Below, in pieces: positions 9,532 to 19,519 of a stretch of 64,000 nt of DNA. The position numbers and the translations under genes are program-made. The stretch is from NCBI GenBank assembly GCA_022826755.1, contig JAJDUG010000026.1, positions 48,652 through 112,651 on the forward strand. Reading direction: 5' to 3'. The DNA is from Acidobacteriota bacterium (GTDB lineage Bacteria; Acidobacteriota; Terriglobia; Versatilivoradales; Versatilivoraceae). The notes beneath the pieces are model-generated. The model worked only from the letters and a program-made list of their open reading frames with translations. It searched no databases and had not been told where the DNA came from. Positions within the stretch are counted from its first letter, which is position 1. Each line of letters begins with the position of its first letter.

Positions 9532-10869
9532 ATGTCCAAGTGTGATGAATCGAACTGTGAACGATTCGAAGAGTTGTGTGCCCTGGCGGCACTAGGCCAG
9601 ATCTCTGCAGGGGAGTACGTCGAACTTCGCTCCCGACTGATCGTGTGCGAGGATTGTCGGAAAAGTCATCAGGATTACCTGGAGATCCTTCACGAGCACC
9701 TGCCGCTGGTTGCCGCGGGAGAGCCCGCCGATTCCTCCTCCAAGGTTGCCCTGCATGAATCGAGCTACAGGCAGCGATTTCTGCAGCGCACCGAGCGTCA
9801 GGATGGCTTCCCTGCTGCTCCCGCCAGAGCCGGAAACGCAACCCGCTCAGGGGTTGGGGCGGGGCCATGGTATCGGCCGAACCGAGTGGCGCGGTACGCC
9901 CTGCCTGTGGCGGCCGGTCTCCTGGTGGCGGCGCTGGGGCTGAACGGGTTCCAGTGGTACCGGGGCGGAGAGCGCTTGTCCAGCGCCGCGGCCAGGGTGA
10001 GCCAACTCCGTGAAGAGATCAGCCGGCTCAACCGTCAAATTTCCGACGAGTCCCTGGCGGGTCTGTCACCGGCTCCCGCCACTCCCGCGGTCCCCGATCG
10101 GTCGGGGGCGGAAATGGATCGGCTAGTTGAGGAACTGTCTCAGGCGCAAAGCCAGCGGCGCATGGCCCTGGCCAGGTTTCAGAGTCAGAGCCGGAAGCTG
10201 GTGGAGACCCGGGCGGATACCGATGCCTTGAATCGGACGCTGGAGGAGGCCAGGAATTCGGAAACGCAGTTGTCGGAGAAATTGGCAAGGGTGGAGAGGG
10301 CTCTTCAGGCTCGCAACAGCGAGTTGGAGGCTCTGCGGAAGCAGGGGGGCACCCGGGAGGTGACCCTGGCGCTTCAGGAAAAGCAGATCGGCGAGTTGGC
10401 TCGGAAGGTGAACGAGCAGGCAGAGACCATCCGGCGGGATCATGAGTTGCTGGCGGCGGACCGGGATATTCGAGACTTGTTGACGGACCGCAACCTGCGT
10501 GTGAGTTACGTCGAGGACCATGATCCGGAAGGAGAGCGAATCGTGGATGCGCACGTGTTTTATGCCCAGGGCAGGCGCCTGCTCGTCTATGCCCACGAGA
10601 CGCCAAGGGGGGAAAAGTCGCTGGATAATTTCTCGCTCCAAGCATGGGGGAAACGCAGTTCCGCCCTCACGGGTTCACCCAAGAGCCTGGGCATCTTCTA
10701 TGCGGACGCCAGGAACGACAAGGGCTGGATCCTCAAGTTCGACGATCCCGAAGTGCTCTCCCAGATCGATGCCGTCTTCGTTACGCTGGAGCCCAAGGAA
10801 GGCAGCCTGAAGCCGGGAAGCGAACCGCTTCTGTATTCCCACCTGACCACCGATGACGATCTCCCGTGA
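9532..10869 (+). CDS. Membrane anti-sigma factor with coiled coil and RskA-like C-terminal domain
   Basis: A 445-residue protein. The cytosolic N-terminus has a cysteine pattern (Cys4, Cys9, Cys16, then Cys39-x2-Cys42) resembling a zinc-binding anti-sigma domain. One membrane segment lies near residues 121-140 (LPVAAGLLVAALGLNGF). Residues about 145-320 are a long heptad-rich coiled coil in the periplasm. The end, with FSLQAWGK, SPKSLGIFY and FVTLEPKEGS, matches the C-terminal sensory domain style of RskA anti-sigma factors. It is paired with the ECF gene 18 bp upstream. The long coiled coil is unusual for the family and may sense envelope state. Confidence 0.82.
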   Translation: MSKCDESNCERFEELCALAALGQISAGEYVELRSRLIVCEDCRKSHQDYLEILHEHLPLVAAGEPADSSSKVALHESSYRQRFLQRTERQDGFPAAPARAGNATRSGVGAGPWYRPNRVARYALPVAAGLLVAALGLNGFQWYRGGERLSSAAARVSQLREEISRLNRQISDESLAGLSPAPATPAVPDRSGAEMDRLVEELSQAQSQRRMALARFQSQSRKLVETRADTDALNRTLEEARNSETQLSEKLARVERALQARNSELEALRKQGGTREVTLALQEKQIGELARKVNEQAETIRRDHELLAADRDIRDLLTDRNLRVSYVEDHDPEGERIVDAHVFYAQGRRLLVYAHETPRGEKSLDNFSLQAWGKRSSALTGSPKSLGIFYADARNDKGWILKFDDPEVLSQIDAVFVTLEPKEGSLKPGSEPLLYSHLTTDDDLP

Positions 10870-11043
10870 TTCGTTCACCTTCCCAATACGTGGATCCGAA
10901 CCCCAGGATCCACCCTGTCCGGTACCGGTCGTTCCGTTCAGTCACATCGCCTGATCCCAGTGACGCAGCAGGAAACCCGCGGTGGCATACTCGGGTGTGA
11001 GCCGGGCTGCATCCTTGCTCCACAGGGGAGGTGGATACACACC

Positions 11044-14000
11044 GTGCGTTTGATTCCAGTCCCAACCTTGTTGCTGGCATTGGCCGGCTCGCTGCTGGCC
11101 AACCCCACGGCGACGCTCAGCGGCCGGGTGACCGACAGGCAGGGGCAGGTTCTGTCAGAGGTCCAGGTGACCGCCACCCAAATCGAAACCAACCAGAGGT
11201 TTCGGACCAGGACCAACCGGTTGGGGCTCTATCGGCTCTCCAACCTGCCGCCGGGACACTACCGGGTGATTATCCGCCTGCTGGGTTACCGCACGATCGT
11301 GAAGCCGGATCTGGAGCTCCACGTCCAGGATGCCGTGGTTCTGAACTTTTCGATGCAGGTGGGATCGGTCATCGCCAGCGTCACCGAACTGGGGGGAATC
11401 CCGCTCATCCGCACCGAGTCCGCCACATTGGGCACCACCATCAGGCCGCAGGTCATGACGGAGCTGCCCTCATTGACCCGCAATCCCTACGATTTTGTGG
11501 GGGTCAGTTCAGGGGCCACTCAGGCCAGCGTGAGGCGCGGCATCGGCTTTGCCCTGAACGGCCAGCGGGCCGAGAGCGGGGGCTTCCTGCTGGACGGAAG
11601 CGCCAACAACGATCCCTACAACTCCGGCCCGGGCCAGATCGTTCCCCTGGACGCCGTGCAGGAATACCGGTTGCTCACCAACAACTTCACCGCCGAGTAT
11701 GGCCGCAACGCGGGATTTATCGCCAACGCCATCACCAAGAGCGGCGTGAACGAGTTTCACGGGAACGCCTACTATTTCGTGCGCCACTCCGGACTGGCGG
11801 CCAATACGTTCGAGAACAACTCCAGGGGGCTGCCCCGGCCGGTCTTCAACCGCCGGCAGCTCGGGGGCACGCTGGGCGGGCCCGTCTACCGGGACAAGAT
11901 CTTCTTCTTCGCGGCCTTCGAGCCCATACTGGTGCGGAGTTCCGCCCCTCTCAGCTACTACGTCCCCACCCCGCAACTGCTTTCGGTCAGCTCACCCGGA
12001 ACCAATGCCATCTTCGACCGCTTTCCCCTGCCCGCCAACCTCTCCGACACCGACATCAGCACCCGGACCGTCTGTCCCTTCGGAAGGGCCTGCGGGTCCA
12101 GGTTCGGGGCGGGTTTCGTCACACTGCCGGCATTGGCCTCCACTTCGCGTACCGGGCCGGTGGATGCCGGAGCCGGTCCGCCCCAGGACACCTACCTCTG
12201 GACGGCGCGGGTCGACACCAGCCTCGGTCCCCGCACGGTGCTGAACACCCGTTACGCCTTTCAGGATCATGTCCGGCAGGCAACCGTGGATCAGCCCTAT
12301 TCCCCCCTGCTGGACCGGTCCTTTCACTTGAGGAATCAAACCATGACGGTCAACCTGACGCGATTCTGGTCGGGCAATCTTCTGACCGAATCCCGCCTGG
12401 TCTTCAACCGTCTCTTTCAGCAGAGGGCGATCCAGCTCCCTGGAGGCTTCCCCTCTTTCGTCATAACCGGGGATGAAATCAGCGGCGCCGTGGGAGCTCT
12501 GGCATTGCCCTCCGGACGGAATGGTGACGGCGGCGCCCAGAACGAGTACCAGTTTCAACAGATGGCGAACTGGGTGAGAGGCCGGCACAACCTCAAGTTC
12601 GGCGCCAGCCTAGTCCATCTCCGGGACAACCAGACCCCCGCCGAGTCCGTCCTGACTCGCCACAACCACGTGGAGTTCAGGGACCTGCAGCGGTTCGTGA
12701 ACGGCCGGGCGTCCTCCTTTCAGATTCACCTGGATCCGAGAGGCAAGGTTCCCGGAGAGCTGTTGGTTCCTCCGTTCGGTCCCTTCAACCCGCGGCGCCA
12801 CTATCGCTTTAACGACTTGGCCGGTTTTCTGCAGGACTCCTGGAAGGTGACGCCCCGGCTGACCTTGTCGCCGGGTGTACGGTATGAATATTTCGGTTCC
12901 GGCCACCGCATAGGCCAGGAAAAGCTGTTGGAAGCCAGCTTCTATCGAGGGGACGGGACCACGGCCCTGGAGCAGGTGGCCAACGGGCGTTTGCTCCGCA
13001 CCGTCGACGCGCCCGGCCGGTACCGCAACCGCTTCTTTCCGCCCGGCAAGACCAACCTCTCCCCCAGAATGGGTCTTGCCTATGATTTGACCGGAAGAGG
13101 CCGACTGGTCATGCGGGCCGGGATCGGGCGCTTCTTCGAGCGACTGCCCGGCTTTGTCTACGAGAACCTGAATCCGCCCGCATTCAGCGTCGTCCGTATT
13201 TCCGGAGTCCCGTTGTCGCCGGCCCTGTTTGAAGATCCCTACCCCCTGTTGTTCTCGCGTCCCTTGTCGTTGCCTCCCAGTGCCGTCAGCCACCTGGACC
13301 AGGATCTTGCGACCGCCTCCACCTGGGCCTGGAATGCCACCCTCCAACACGACTGGGCCAACAAGCTGCTGCTGGCTGCATCCTACGTGGGTTCCGGGGG
13401 CGGGAATCTCTACCGGCCCATCAACGCCAATCGACTGGGGAGTGGCCGGTTTCTTGGGCGCCCGGGCGAAAGACTGCTCAACCAGGTCGCGGCATTGATC
13501 ACCGTGGGGAACCGGGCCCGTTCTTCCTATCACGGGATGCAGCTCAGGATTGACAGCCTTCGCCTGCGCAGATTCGGGTTGCAGTACGGTCTGAACTACA
13601 CCTGGAGCCACTCCCTGGACAACGTGAGCTCGCTGGTGGGTGACGACAGCGTGAGCGGTGGCGGCGGGCTGCCCCTTGACGCCTTTGACCCCGATCTGGA
13701 CAAGGGCCCCTCCGATCACGACGTTCGCCACCGCATGGTCGGCCATGTCGTCTGGCAGATTCCGGGTGCGGCTCGAACCAGGGGAGTGACGCGCCTCTTG
13801 TTGGCAGGCTGGCAGTTCAGCGGGATCGTATCCGTTCAGAGCGGCCAGCCCTTCAGTCTTTGGGACGGCCGGGTCATCGATCGAGAGTTGTCCGACAACA
13901 CCCGGCCGAGACTCATGGGAAAGGCGCCGGAAATGCTCGGTACCGGGGAGCGCCAGGTCGATGTCAGAACGCCGAACGCCTTTCTTGTGCTGCCCGTCAA

Positions 14001-14391
14001 CCGGGTCCGCAACCCCAATGGGAGCTGTATCGCCGATGCCGAGCCCTTTGGCTGTCAACTCTCCGTCAACGGACCGTTTGACGGGTCTTTGGGTCGCAAC
14101 ACCTTCCGGCGGCCGGGCACCCACTTCCAGAACGTTGCGTTGGCGAAAAATATCGATCTCCCCGAGATGGGTGGGGTGGAAGGATCGCAGCTTCAACTCC
14201 GGGCGGAGTTCTACAATCTCTTCAACCACTCCAACCTGTATGTGAAGCCGGCGACAACCAACGTGGCGGCCTCGTCCTTCAACACCGACCTGGGGTCTCG
14301 AGTTCCGGGAGTGGTGGCCGCCTTCGGGACGCCAGCGGGTTTTCCGCAGGAAGCCCGCCAGATCGTCCTGGCCGCCAAGTTGATCTTTTGA
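11044..14391 (+). CDS. TonB-dependent receptor, Oar-like, with carboxypeptidase-regulatory-like N-terminal domain
   Basis: About 1115 residues from GTG 11044, preceded by AGGGGAGGTGG. An ATG at 10960 is in frame but would bury the signal peptide RLIPVPTLLLALAGSLLA. After the signal come a beta-sandwich CarboxypepD-reg-like domain (ATLSGRVTDRQGQVL...GHYRVII), then a plug (NPYDFVGVSSGATQ, GFLLDGSANND, FTAEYGRNAGFIANAITKSG) and a long outer-membrane beta-barrel ending in LAAKLIF with terminal Phe. No classical TonB box is obvious. This architecture is expanded in Acidobacteria and is thought to import large oligomers. It follows the sigma/anti-sigma pair and precedes the SBBP protein. Confidence 0.9.
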   Translation: MRLIPVPTLLLALAGSLLANPTATLSGRVTDRQGQVLSEVQVTATQIETNQRFRTRTNRLGLYRLSNLPPGHYRVIIRLLGYRTIVKPDLELHVQDAVVLNFSMQVGSVIASVTELGGIPLIRTESATLGTTIRPQVMTELPSLTRNPYDFVGVSSGATQASVRRGIGFALNGQRAESGGFLLDGSANNDPYNSGPGQIVPLDAVQEYRLLTNNFTAEYGRNAGFIANAITKSGVNEFHGNAYYFVRHSGLAANTFENNSRGLPRPVFNRRQLGGTLGGPVYRDKIFFFAAFEPILVRSSAPLSYYVPTPQLLSVSSPGTNAIFDRFPLPANLSDTDISTRTVCPFGRACGSRFGAGFVTLPALASTSRTGPVDAGAGPPQDTYLWTARVDTSLGPRTVLNTRYAFQDHVRQATVDQPYSPLLDRSFHLRNQTMTVNLTRFWSGNLLTESRLVFNRLFQQRAIQLPGGFPSFVITGDEISGAVGALALPSGRNGDGGAQNEYQFQQMANWVRGRHNLKFGASLVHLRDNQTPAESVLTRHNHVEFRDLQRFVNGRASSFQIHLDPRGKVPGELLVPPFGPFNPRRHYRFNDLAGFLQDSWKVTPRLTLSPGVRYEYFGSGHRIGQEKLLEASFYRGDGTTALEQVANGRLLRTVDAPGRYRNRFFPPGKTNLSPRMGLAYDLTGRGRLVMRAGIGRFFERLPGFVYENLNPPAFSVVRISGVPLSPALFEDPYPLLFSRPLSLPPSAVSHLDQDLATASTWAWNATLQHDWANKLLLAASYVGSGGGNLYRPINANRLGSGRFLGRPGERLLNQVAALITVGNRARSSYHGMQLRIDSLRLRRFGLQYGLNYTWSHSLDNVSSLVGDDSVSGGGGLPLDAFDPDLDKGPSDHDVRHRMVGHVVWQIPGAARTRGVTRLLLAGWQFSGIVSVQSGQPFSLWDGRVIDRELSDNTRPRLMGKAPEMLGTGERQVDVRTPNAFLVLPVNRVRNPNGSCIADAEPFGCQLSVNGPFDGSLGRNTFRRPGTHFQNVALAKNIDLPEMGGVEGSQLQLRAEFYNLFNHSNLYVKPATTNVAASSFNTDLGSRVPGVVAAFGTPAGFPQEARQIVLAAKLIF

Positions 14392-14583
14392 AGTTTGAAG
14401 TGTGAAGTTTGAAGTGTGAAGGGTGGAGAGTGGGGAGGGGTCAGCCGGGGGTTTTCGGAACAGGCAAGCGCCGTGTGACGTGGATGCGCTTGAACGGTTA
14501 CACCGAGACCGACAAGATGCTCAACCTGTCGATCAAATGACTATCCACTTCTCGCCTGGCCGCACCGGCGTCACACACGACGG
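14392..14583 (+). repeat. Dispersed repeat family A, copy A1
   Basis: A copy of a diverged repeat that also occurs at 28420-28590 (inverted) and 33881-34190. It starts with GTGAAGTTTGAA-type heptamers, then a shared block with TTTCGGAACAGGCAAGC. A codon-like tail reads T-E-T-D-K-M-L-N before a TGA, followed by a CTTCTCGCCTGG block. It fills the space between the TonB receptor and SBBP genes. Confidence 0.75.
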
Positions 14584-14588
14584 GGTGG

Positions 14589-17500
14589 TTGATACAGGGT
14601 CTAACAGGAATGTTTGAGACCAGCCTGATGCCATTGTATCGCTGGGAATTTGTTCCGAAAGCTGCCCTGGGCTGGGTTGTCCTGATTGGAGCCGGCGGTG
14701 GCATGTCTCCGCTTGCGGCCGGAGAGCTTGCGCCGGGGGGTTCGGGTCCGCGCCCGTTCGTCAGGACCCGCGGGACGACGCCCATTGCTGCAACCGGGAT
14801 TCTTCCGGATGCGCTGCAAGCGGTCCGCAAGGCCGAGGTGCGGCAGACCTATGCCGAATTGCCACTCGGTTTCGAACCGAACCGGGGCCAGGCCGGGGAC
14901 CAGGTTCGATTCCTTTCCCGGGGGCCCGGCTACAGCTACCTGCTGTTCGACCGCGAGCTGGTCTTTCAATTTCAGTCCGGCGGGTCCCGAAGAGGGTCCG
15001 CGGCGCCCGGGGCGGCGGGGGAAATCTCGGCTTTGAGGATGCGGCTTGTCAATGGCAAGCCTCGGCCCCGGATCCACGGTGAAAACCGGCTTCGGAGCAA
15101 GAGTCACTACTTGCGGGGCACCGATCCGCGGCAATGGCAGGTGAACGTTCCGGCTTTCTCCGGAGTGCGCTACCGTCAGGTCTACCCGGGGATCGACCTG
15201 ATCTTTTACGGCAACGGCCGGCGCTTGGAATTCGACTTTTGGCTCGATGCGGGTGTCGACCCCGGCTCCATCCGCCTCCACTTTGAGGGGATGGCAGGCA
15301 TTCCAGCCCATCTCGGGGTGTCGCTGGATGAACAGGGGAACCTCGTTCTCCCGGGGCATCTCCGACTGATGCGTCCCCTGGCGTTTCAGGAAAAGGGTGG
15401 CGTTCGCCAGGAGGTCCGCGTGCAGTACGAGCTCGCTGGCGATGGGGAGGTTGGATTCCGATTGGGCGCCTATGATGCCGGCAGGCCTCTCGTGATCGAT
15501 CCTGTGCTGACCTACTCGGCCGGCGGGGTTGGAGGTCTTGCCGTCGCCGTCGATCACGAGGGGAGCGCCTACGTGACGGGGATTGCCAACCCCGCCTTTC
15601 TCACCTCCGACGGGGCCGTTCAAAGTCTTCACAGCGAAGGGGAGTGTTATGACGGGCCGAACCTGGTTCGCTGCCCCGACGTTCTCTTGGCCAAGCTGAA
15701 CGCCGAGGGAACGGAATTGATCTATTCCACCTTCTTGGGCGGTTCCGGATTCGATTACGGGTACGGTGTAGCCGTGGATTCTCGGGGTAATGCCTTTCTC
15801 ACCGGCACCACCAACTCTTCCGACTTCCCCGTGTCATCCGGTGCCTGGCAGTCGGCCCTGTCGAGCGAGCAGTGTGCCGAGGACGTTTCGGACCAGTTTT
15901 GCAACAGTGCCTTTGTCACCAAGGTCAATGCCACCGGTACGGCTCTGCTCTACTCGACCTACCTGGGCGGCAGCGAAGGCGGACTGGGCGGAAACGGGAT
16001 TGCCGTCGACGCCCACGGATCCGCCTACGTCACCGGTGACGGCGCCGACGGCGGGTTTGTGGCCAAGCTCAATTCGGAGGGGACATCGCTGATCTATGCG
16101 GTCCAGGGCGTGGGGGGCACCGGTGTAGCCCTGGATTCCCGGAACAATGCCTATCTTTCCGGCAGGAACGGGAACGAGTCCTACGTGACCAAGCTGGATT
16201 CCGAGGGGACCGAAACCCTTTACAGCTTCCGACTCGGCGGGACCTCCGTCCCCTTCGATGCGTCCCCCCAGGAACTGGAGGCGATCACGGGAATCGCTGT
16301 CGACGCTCAGGGTTACGCCTACGTGACCGGTTACACGGCCTATCAGGACTTTCCCACCACTGCCGGCGCTTTCTCCGAAACGGCTCCCGGAGCCGGAATC
16401 TGTGGCAGCTCGCTCTGCCTGGACGCCTTCGTCTCCAAGCTGAACCGGGAAGGGACGGAACTGGTCTACTCCACCTACCTGGGAGGCGGTTCCATCGACT
16501 ACGCCAATGGCGTGGGCGTGGATCTGCAGGGAAACGCCTATGTCACGGGTGTGACGCTTTCCTCCGACTTCCCGGAGGTGCAGGCTCTGGGGTCTTCCGA
16601 GGGACAGATTTTTGTAAGCAAACTGGACCCCGAGGGGGAGGAGCTTGTCTACTCGGTCAGGGCGGGAAGCGGCGATAGCGTCGAGGGAGGCAGCGGTCTT
16701 TGGGTCAGCCCGCGGGGAAGCGCCACCGTCACGGGGCAGGCGGGCTTCGACTTTACCCTGACCACCGGTGCCTATCAAGCTTCGGAAGGAAATGGAGCCT
16801 TCGTGGCGAGGCTGCCTGGCGATGCTGAAGTCTTTGTGCCCATTGTGCTCGCAACCACCGAAACCGACGGCGCCGTGGTCAGCTCGGAGCTGACGCTCAG
16901 CAATCGGGGGACCCGGCCGGCCACGCTGGAACTCACCTACACGGCGGCCTTTGGCGAGGGAAGCGGCACGGCCACGGACGAGCTGCCGGCCGGCCGGCAG
17001 GTCATCGTACCCGATGCCATTGAATACTTGAGAGGATTGGGGGTTCCCATTCCGGATTCAGGAAGCCGGGGAGGCGGTCTGTCGATTCGTTTCTCCGGAC
17101 TGAACTCCGAATCGGAAGGGGCGGTGACCGCGCGAACCATCAGGACGGTTGACGGAGTCCGAAGCGGTTGGACCTATCCGGGGATTTCGACCGGATTTCA
17201 CCAGCCGGTGCATCTCTGTGGACTCCGCCACGACGACGCCAATCGCAGCAGCCTGGTGGTTCACAACCTGGGACCTCGGCAGCGCGGCGGAATCACCCTG
17301 AGGGTGACCGTCACCTCCGGCGATCCTCAGCAGCCGGATTCCCTGGTTCTCGAGGATCGGACGCTGGAGCCGGGTTCATCCAGTCGGATCGACGACGTGC
17401 TTCGTTCCAACGGCCTGTCCCTGGGAAATGGCTATATACGCATTGAGAAGGTTGAAGGGCAAGCGCCCTTCTACGCCTATGCCATCCTCACCGACCAGGG

Positions 17501-18299
17501 CGGTTCCGACGGCGCCTTTATTGCGCCCGTTCCGGAAAACGCGACCGTCGGCAGAAAGGGACAGACATTGCTCGCCGTAGAGAAGACCGACCGGTTCAAC
17601 AGCGAACTGGTGCTGACCAACTGGTCGGCATCCTGGAAGGTAGTGGGATTCTCGGTTTTGTCCGATGGAATTCAAAACCCGCAGGGCGCCCGATTCGTCT
17701 CCGTGAGACCCGGCGAGCAGATCATCGTGCCCGAATTCGTAAGCTGGCTGCGACGACAGGGGAGCCTGCCGGGATCTTTCTTTCCGGGGTTGGGTGCTGC
17801 CGGTGAGGATTTCTCCGGCTCCATCTTCGTCACGGCTGAAGGAGTCGGAGAGGACACCGGCTATTACGTGGGCACGAGAAATTCAAGGCTTGTCGACGGC
17901 AGCCGCAACGGATTCGTCCATGCGGCCGTACCCTTTGGAGATTCCCATCATTCCGCGGCCTGGTTGTACGGACTGCGCCAGGGCCAGGAGAAGCAAACCG
18001 ATCTGGGAATCGTCAATACGGGAGAGTTGAGCGACGAGACCAGCCTCTTCAGCGTGGAGATCTACGACGGAGAAACCGGAATGCTGGCCCATACGATCGA
18101 GGAGGTGGAGCTGGAGGCCCGACAGTCGATCCGGTTGGAGTCGATTCTCGAGCAGAACGCCCCGGATACCGACCAGGGCTACGTTCGAGTCTCCCGAATT
18201 TCCGGGTCCAACCCGTTCGTAACCTTCGCCGTCGTTTCCGACGGTTTCCAGGACAGCCAGTCCTCCGGGGACGCGTTCTTCATCTACGGCGTTCCCTGA
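14589..18299 (+). CDS. Large exported SBBP-repeat beta-propeller protein
   Basis: Up to 1236 residues; the start is uncertain (TTG 14589, ATG 14610 or ATG 14628). A hydrophobic stretch near residues 25-45 may be a signal peptide. Residues about 90-300 are the conserved module found before SBBP repeats in Acidobacteria (LGFEPNRGQ, RFLSRGPGYSYLL). Residues about 315-745 contain SBBP repeats of the type LIYSTFLGGS...GVAVDSRGNAFLTG and LVYSTYLGGG...GNAYVTG, consistent with a beta-propeller. The last 480 residues are beta-rich, with repeated blocks around VIVPD and RVS/YIRIEK, and I recognise no family there. It is probably secreted or surface-attached. It converges with the aminotransferase gene, leaving only 6 bp. 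Confidence 0.85.
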   Translation: MIQGLTGMFETSLMPLYRWEFVPKAALGWVVLIGAGGGMSPLAAGELAPGGSGPRPFVRTRGTTPIAATGILPDALQAVRKAEVRQTYAELPLGFEPNRGQAGDQVRFLSRGPGYSYLLFDRELVFQFQSGGSRRGSAAPGAAGEISALRMRLVNGKPRPRIHGENRLRSKSHYLRGTDPRQWQVNVPAFSGVRYRQVYPGIDLIFYGNGRRLEFDFWLDAGVDPGSIRLHFEGMAGIPAHLGVSLDEQGNLVLPGHLRLMRPLAFQEKGGVRQEVRVQYELAGDGEVGFRLGAYDAGRPLVIDPVLTYSAGGVGGLAVAVDHEGSAYVTGIANPAFLTSDGAVQSLHSEGECYDGPNLVRCPDVLLAKLNAEGTELIYSTFLGGSGFDYGYGVAVDSRGNAFLTGTTNSSDFPVSSGAWQSALSSEQCAEDVSDQFCNSAFVTKVNATGTALLYSTYLGGSEGGLGGNGIAVDAHGSAYVTGDGADGGFVAKLNSEGTSLIYAVQGVGGTGVALDSRNNAYLSGRNGNESYVTKLDSEGTETLYSFRLGGTSVPFDASPQELEAITGIAVDAQGYAYVTGYTAYQDFPTTAGAFSETAPGAGICGSSLCLDAFVSKLNREGTELVYSTYLGGGSIDYANGVGVDLQGNAYVTGVTLSSDFPEVQALGSSEGQIFVSKLDPEGEELVYSVRAGSGDSVEGGSGLWVSPRGSATVTGQAGFDFTLTTGAYQASEGNGAFVARLPGDAEVFVPIVLATTETDGAVVSSELTLSNRGTRPATLELTYTAAFGEGSGTATDELPAGRQVIVPDAIEYLRGLGVPIPDSGSRGGGLSIRFSGLNSESEGAVTARTIRTVDGVRSGWTYPGISTGFHQPVHLCGLRHDDANRSSLVVHNLGPRQRGGITLRVTVTSGDPQQPDSLVLEDRTLEPGSSSRIDDVLRSNGLSLGNGYIRIEKVEGQAPFYAYAILTDQGGSDGAFIAPVPENATVGRKGQTLLAVEKTDRFNSELVLTNWSASWKVVGFSVLSDGIQNPQGARFVSVRPGEQIIVPEFVSWLRRQGSLPGSFFPGLGAAGEDFSGSIFVTAEGVGEDTGYYVGTRNSRLVDGSRNGFVHAAVPFGDSHHSAAWLYGLRQGQEKQTDLGIVNTGELSDETSLFSVEIYDGETGMLAHTIEEVELEARQSIRLESILEQNAPDTDQGYVRVSRISGSNPFVTFAVVSDGFQDSQSSGDAFFIYGVP

Positions 18300-18305
18300 T
18301 CCATC

Positions 18306-19481
18306 TTAGTCTCGAAGTCGGGCCAGACCCTCTGCAATCCGCCGGCTGCCCTCGGCAAGGTTTTCCATGGATGTTGCGTAGGAGAGTCTGAGGTAGCCCT
18401 CTCCAAAGGCCCCGAAGGCTGTTCCCGAGAGCAAGGCCACACCGGCTTCCTGCAACAGGTAGTCGGCAATTTCGTCGCTGCTCTTGCCGAAGGAACGAAC
18501 GTTCGGGAATACGTAGAAGGCCCCAGGCGGATTCAGGCAACTCATTCCCGGTATTCGATTCAGCGCCTCGACCAGAAAATCCCTGCGCTTGCGAAATTCC
18601 GCCACCATCGAAACCGTGGCACTCTCGGCGTTGGCCAATGCCTCCAACCCTGCCCGCTGGGCGAATGGCGCCGTGCAGGAAACGCTGTTGGTCACCAGCT
18701 TGGAGATGTGGGCCTGCAGTTCCGGCCTCATGATGCCGTATCCGAGCCGCCACCCGGTCATGGCGAAGGTCTTGGAGAACCCGTCCAGGATGACGGTGCG
18801 GTCCATCAGCCCCGGAATCGAGGTGATGCTGCGATGCTCTCCTTCGTAGATGATGCAGGAGTAGATTTCATCCGACAGAACCGTGATGTCATGCCGGGTG
18901 GCCAGATCGGCGACGGTGGCCAGATCGTTCTCCGTCAGCAGGCCACCGGTTGGGTTTTGCGGGGAGTTGATAATGATCAACTTGGTTCTGGACGACACTT
19001 TCGACTTCAGTTGCTCGGGGTCGAAACGGAACTCGAACTCCTCCAGCAGGGGCAAGGGGACCGGGGTGCCACCGCAAAAGCGGATCATGGATTCGTAGAT
19101 GGGGAAGCCCGGGTTCGGGTAGATGACTTCGTCGCCTTCCTCCACCAGGGCCAGGATCAGAAAGAACATGATGGGCTTGGCTCCCGGCGTGACGACGACC
19201 CAGTCCGGATCGATGTCTACCGAGCGAGTCCGCCCCACGTGTTCGGCAATGGCTTCTCGCAGTTCCACCAAGCCCGCCGACGCGCAGTAATGGGTGTATC
19301 CTTCCTCCATGGCGGTACCGGCGGCCCGGATCACGTTGGAGGGCGTATCGAAGTCCGGCTCACCCAGTTCCAGGTGAACCACGCTGCGTCCCCTCGCTTC
19401 CAGCGCCTTGGCCTTTACCAGGACGTCAAAGGCCGTTTCGGTTCCCAGCCTCCCCATGCGGCCAGCCAGTTTTTCCATCAT
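18306..19481 (-). CDS. PLP-dependent class I/II aminotransferase (AspC-like)
   Basis: A 391-residue cytosolic fold-type I aminotransferase. Visible motifs are HLELGEPDFDTP at the N-terminus, NPTG at 176-179, the PLP-contacting D-E-I-Y at 204-207, and the Schiff-base lysine in SKTFAMTGWRLGY (Lys237). A late RLSY...ENL carries the carboxylate-binding arginine region. Family members transfer amino groups between aspartate, aromatic or alanine-type donors and 2-oxoglutarate; exact specificity cannot be read here. The double Met start is preceded by AGGAAAGAGAG. rsmI lies 38 bp downstream in genome order, read in the same direction, so cotranscription is likely. Confidence 0.92.
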   Translation of the reverse strand: MMEKLAGRMGRLGTETAFDVLVKAKALEARGRSVVHLELGEPDFDTPSNVIRAAGTAMEEGYTHYCASAGLVELREAIAEHVGRTRSVDIDPDWVVVTPGAKPIMFFLILALVEEGDEVIYPNPGFPIYESMIRFCGGTPVPLPLLEEFEFRFDPEQLKSKVSSRTKLIIINSPQNPTGGLLTENDLATVADLATRHDITVLSDEIYSCIIYEGEHRSITSIPGLMDRTVILDGFSKTFAMTGWRLGYGIMRPELQAHISKLVTNSVSCTAPFAQRAGLEALANAESATVSMVAEFRKRRDFLVEALNRIPGMSCLNPPGAFYVFPNVRSFGKSSDEIADYLLQEAGVALLSGTAFGAFGEGYLRLSYATSMENLAEGSRRIAEGLARLRD

Positions 19482-19519
19482 CTCTCTTTCCTTTCTCCCT
19501 TCATCCGACTGTTTGGTTG

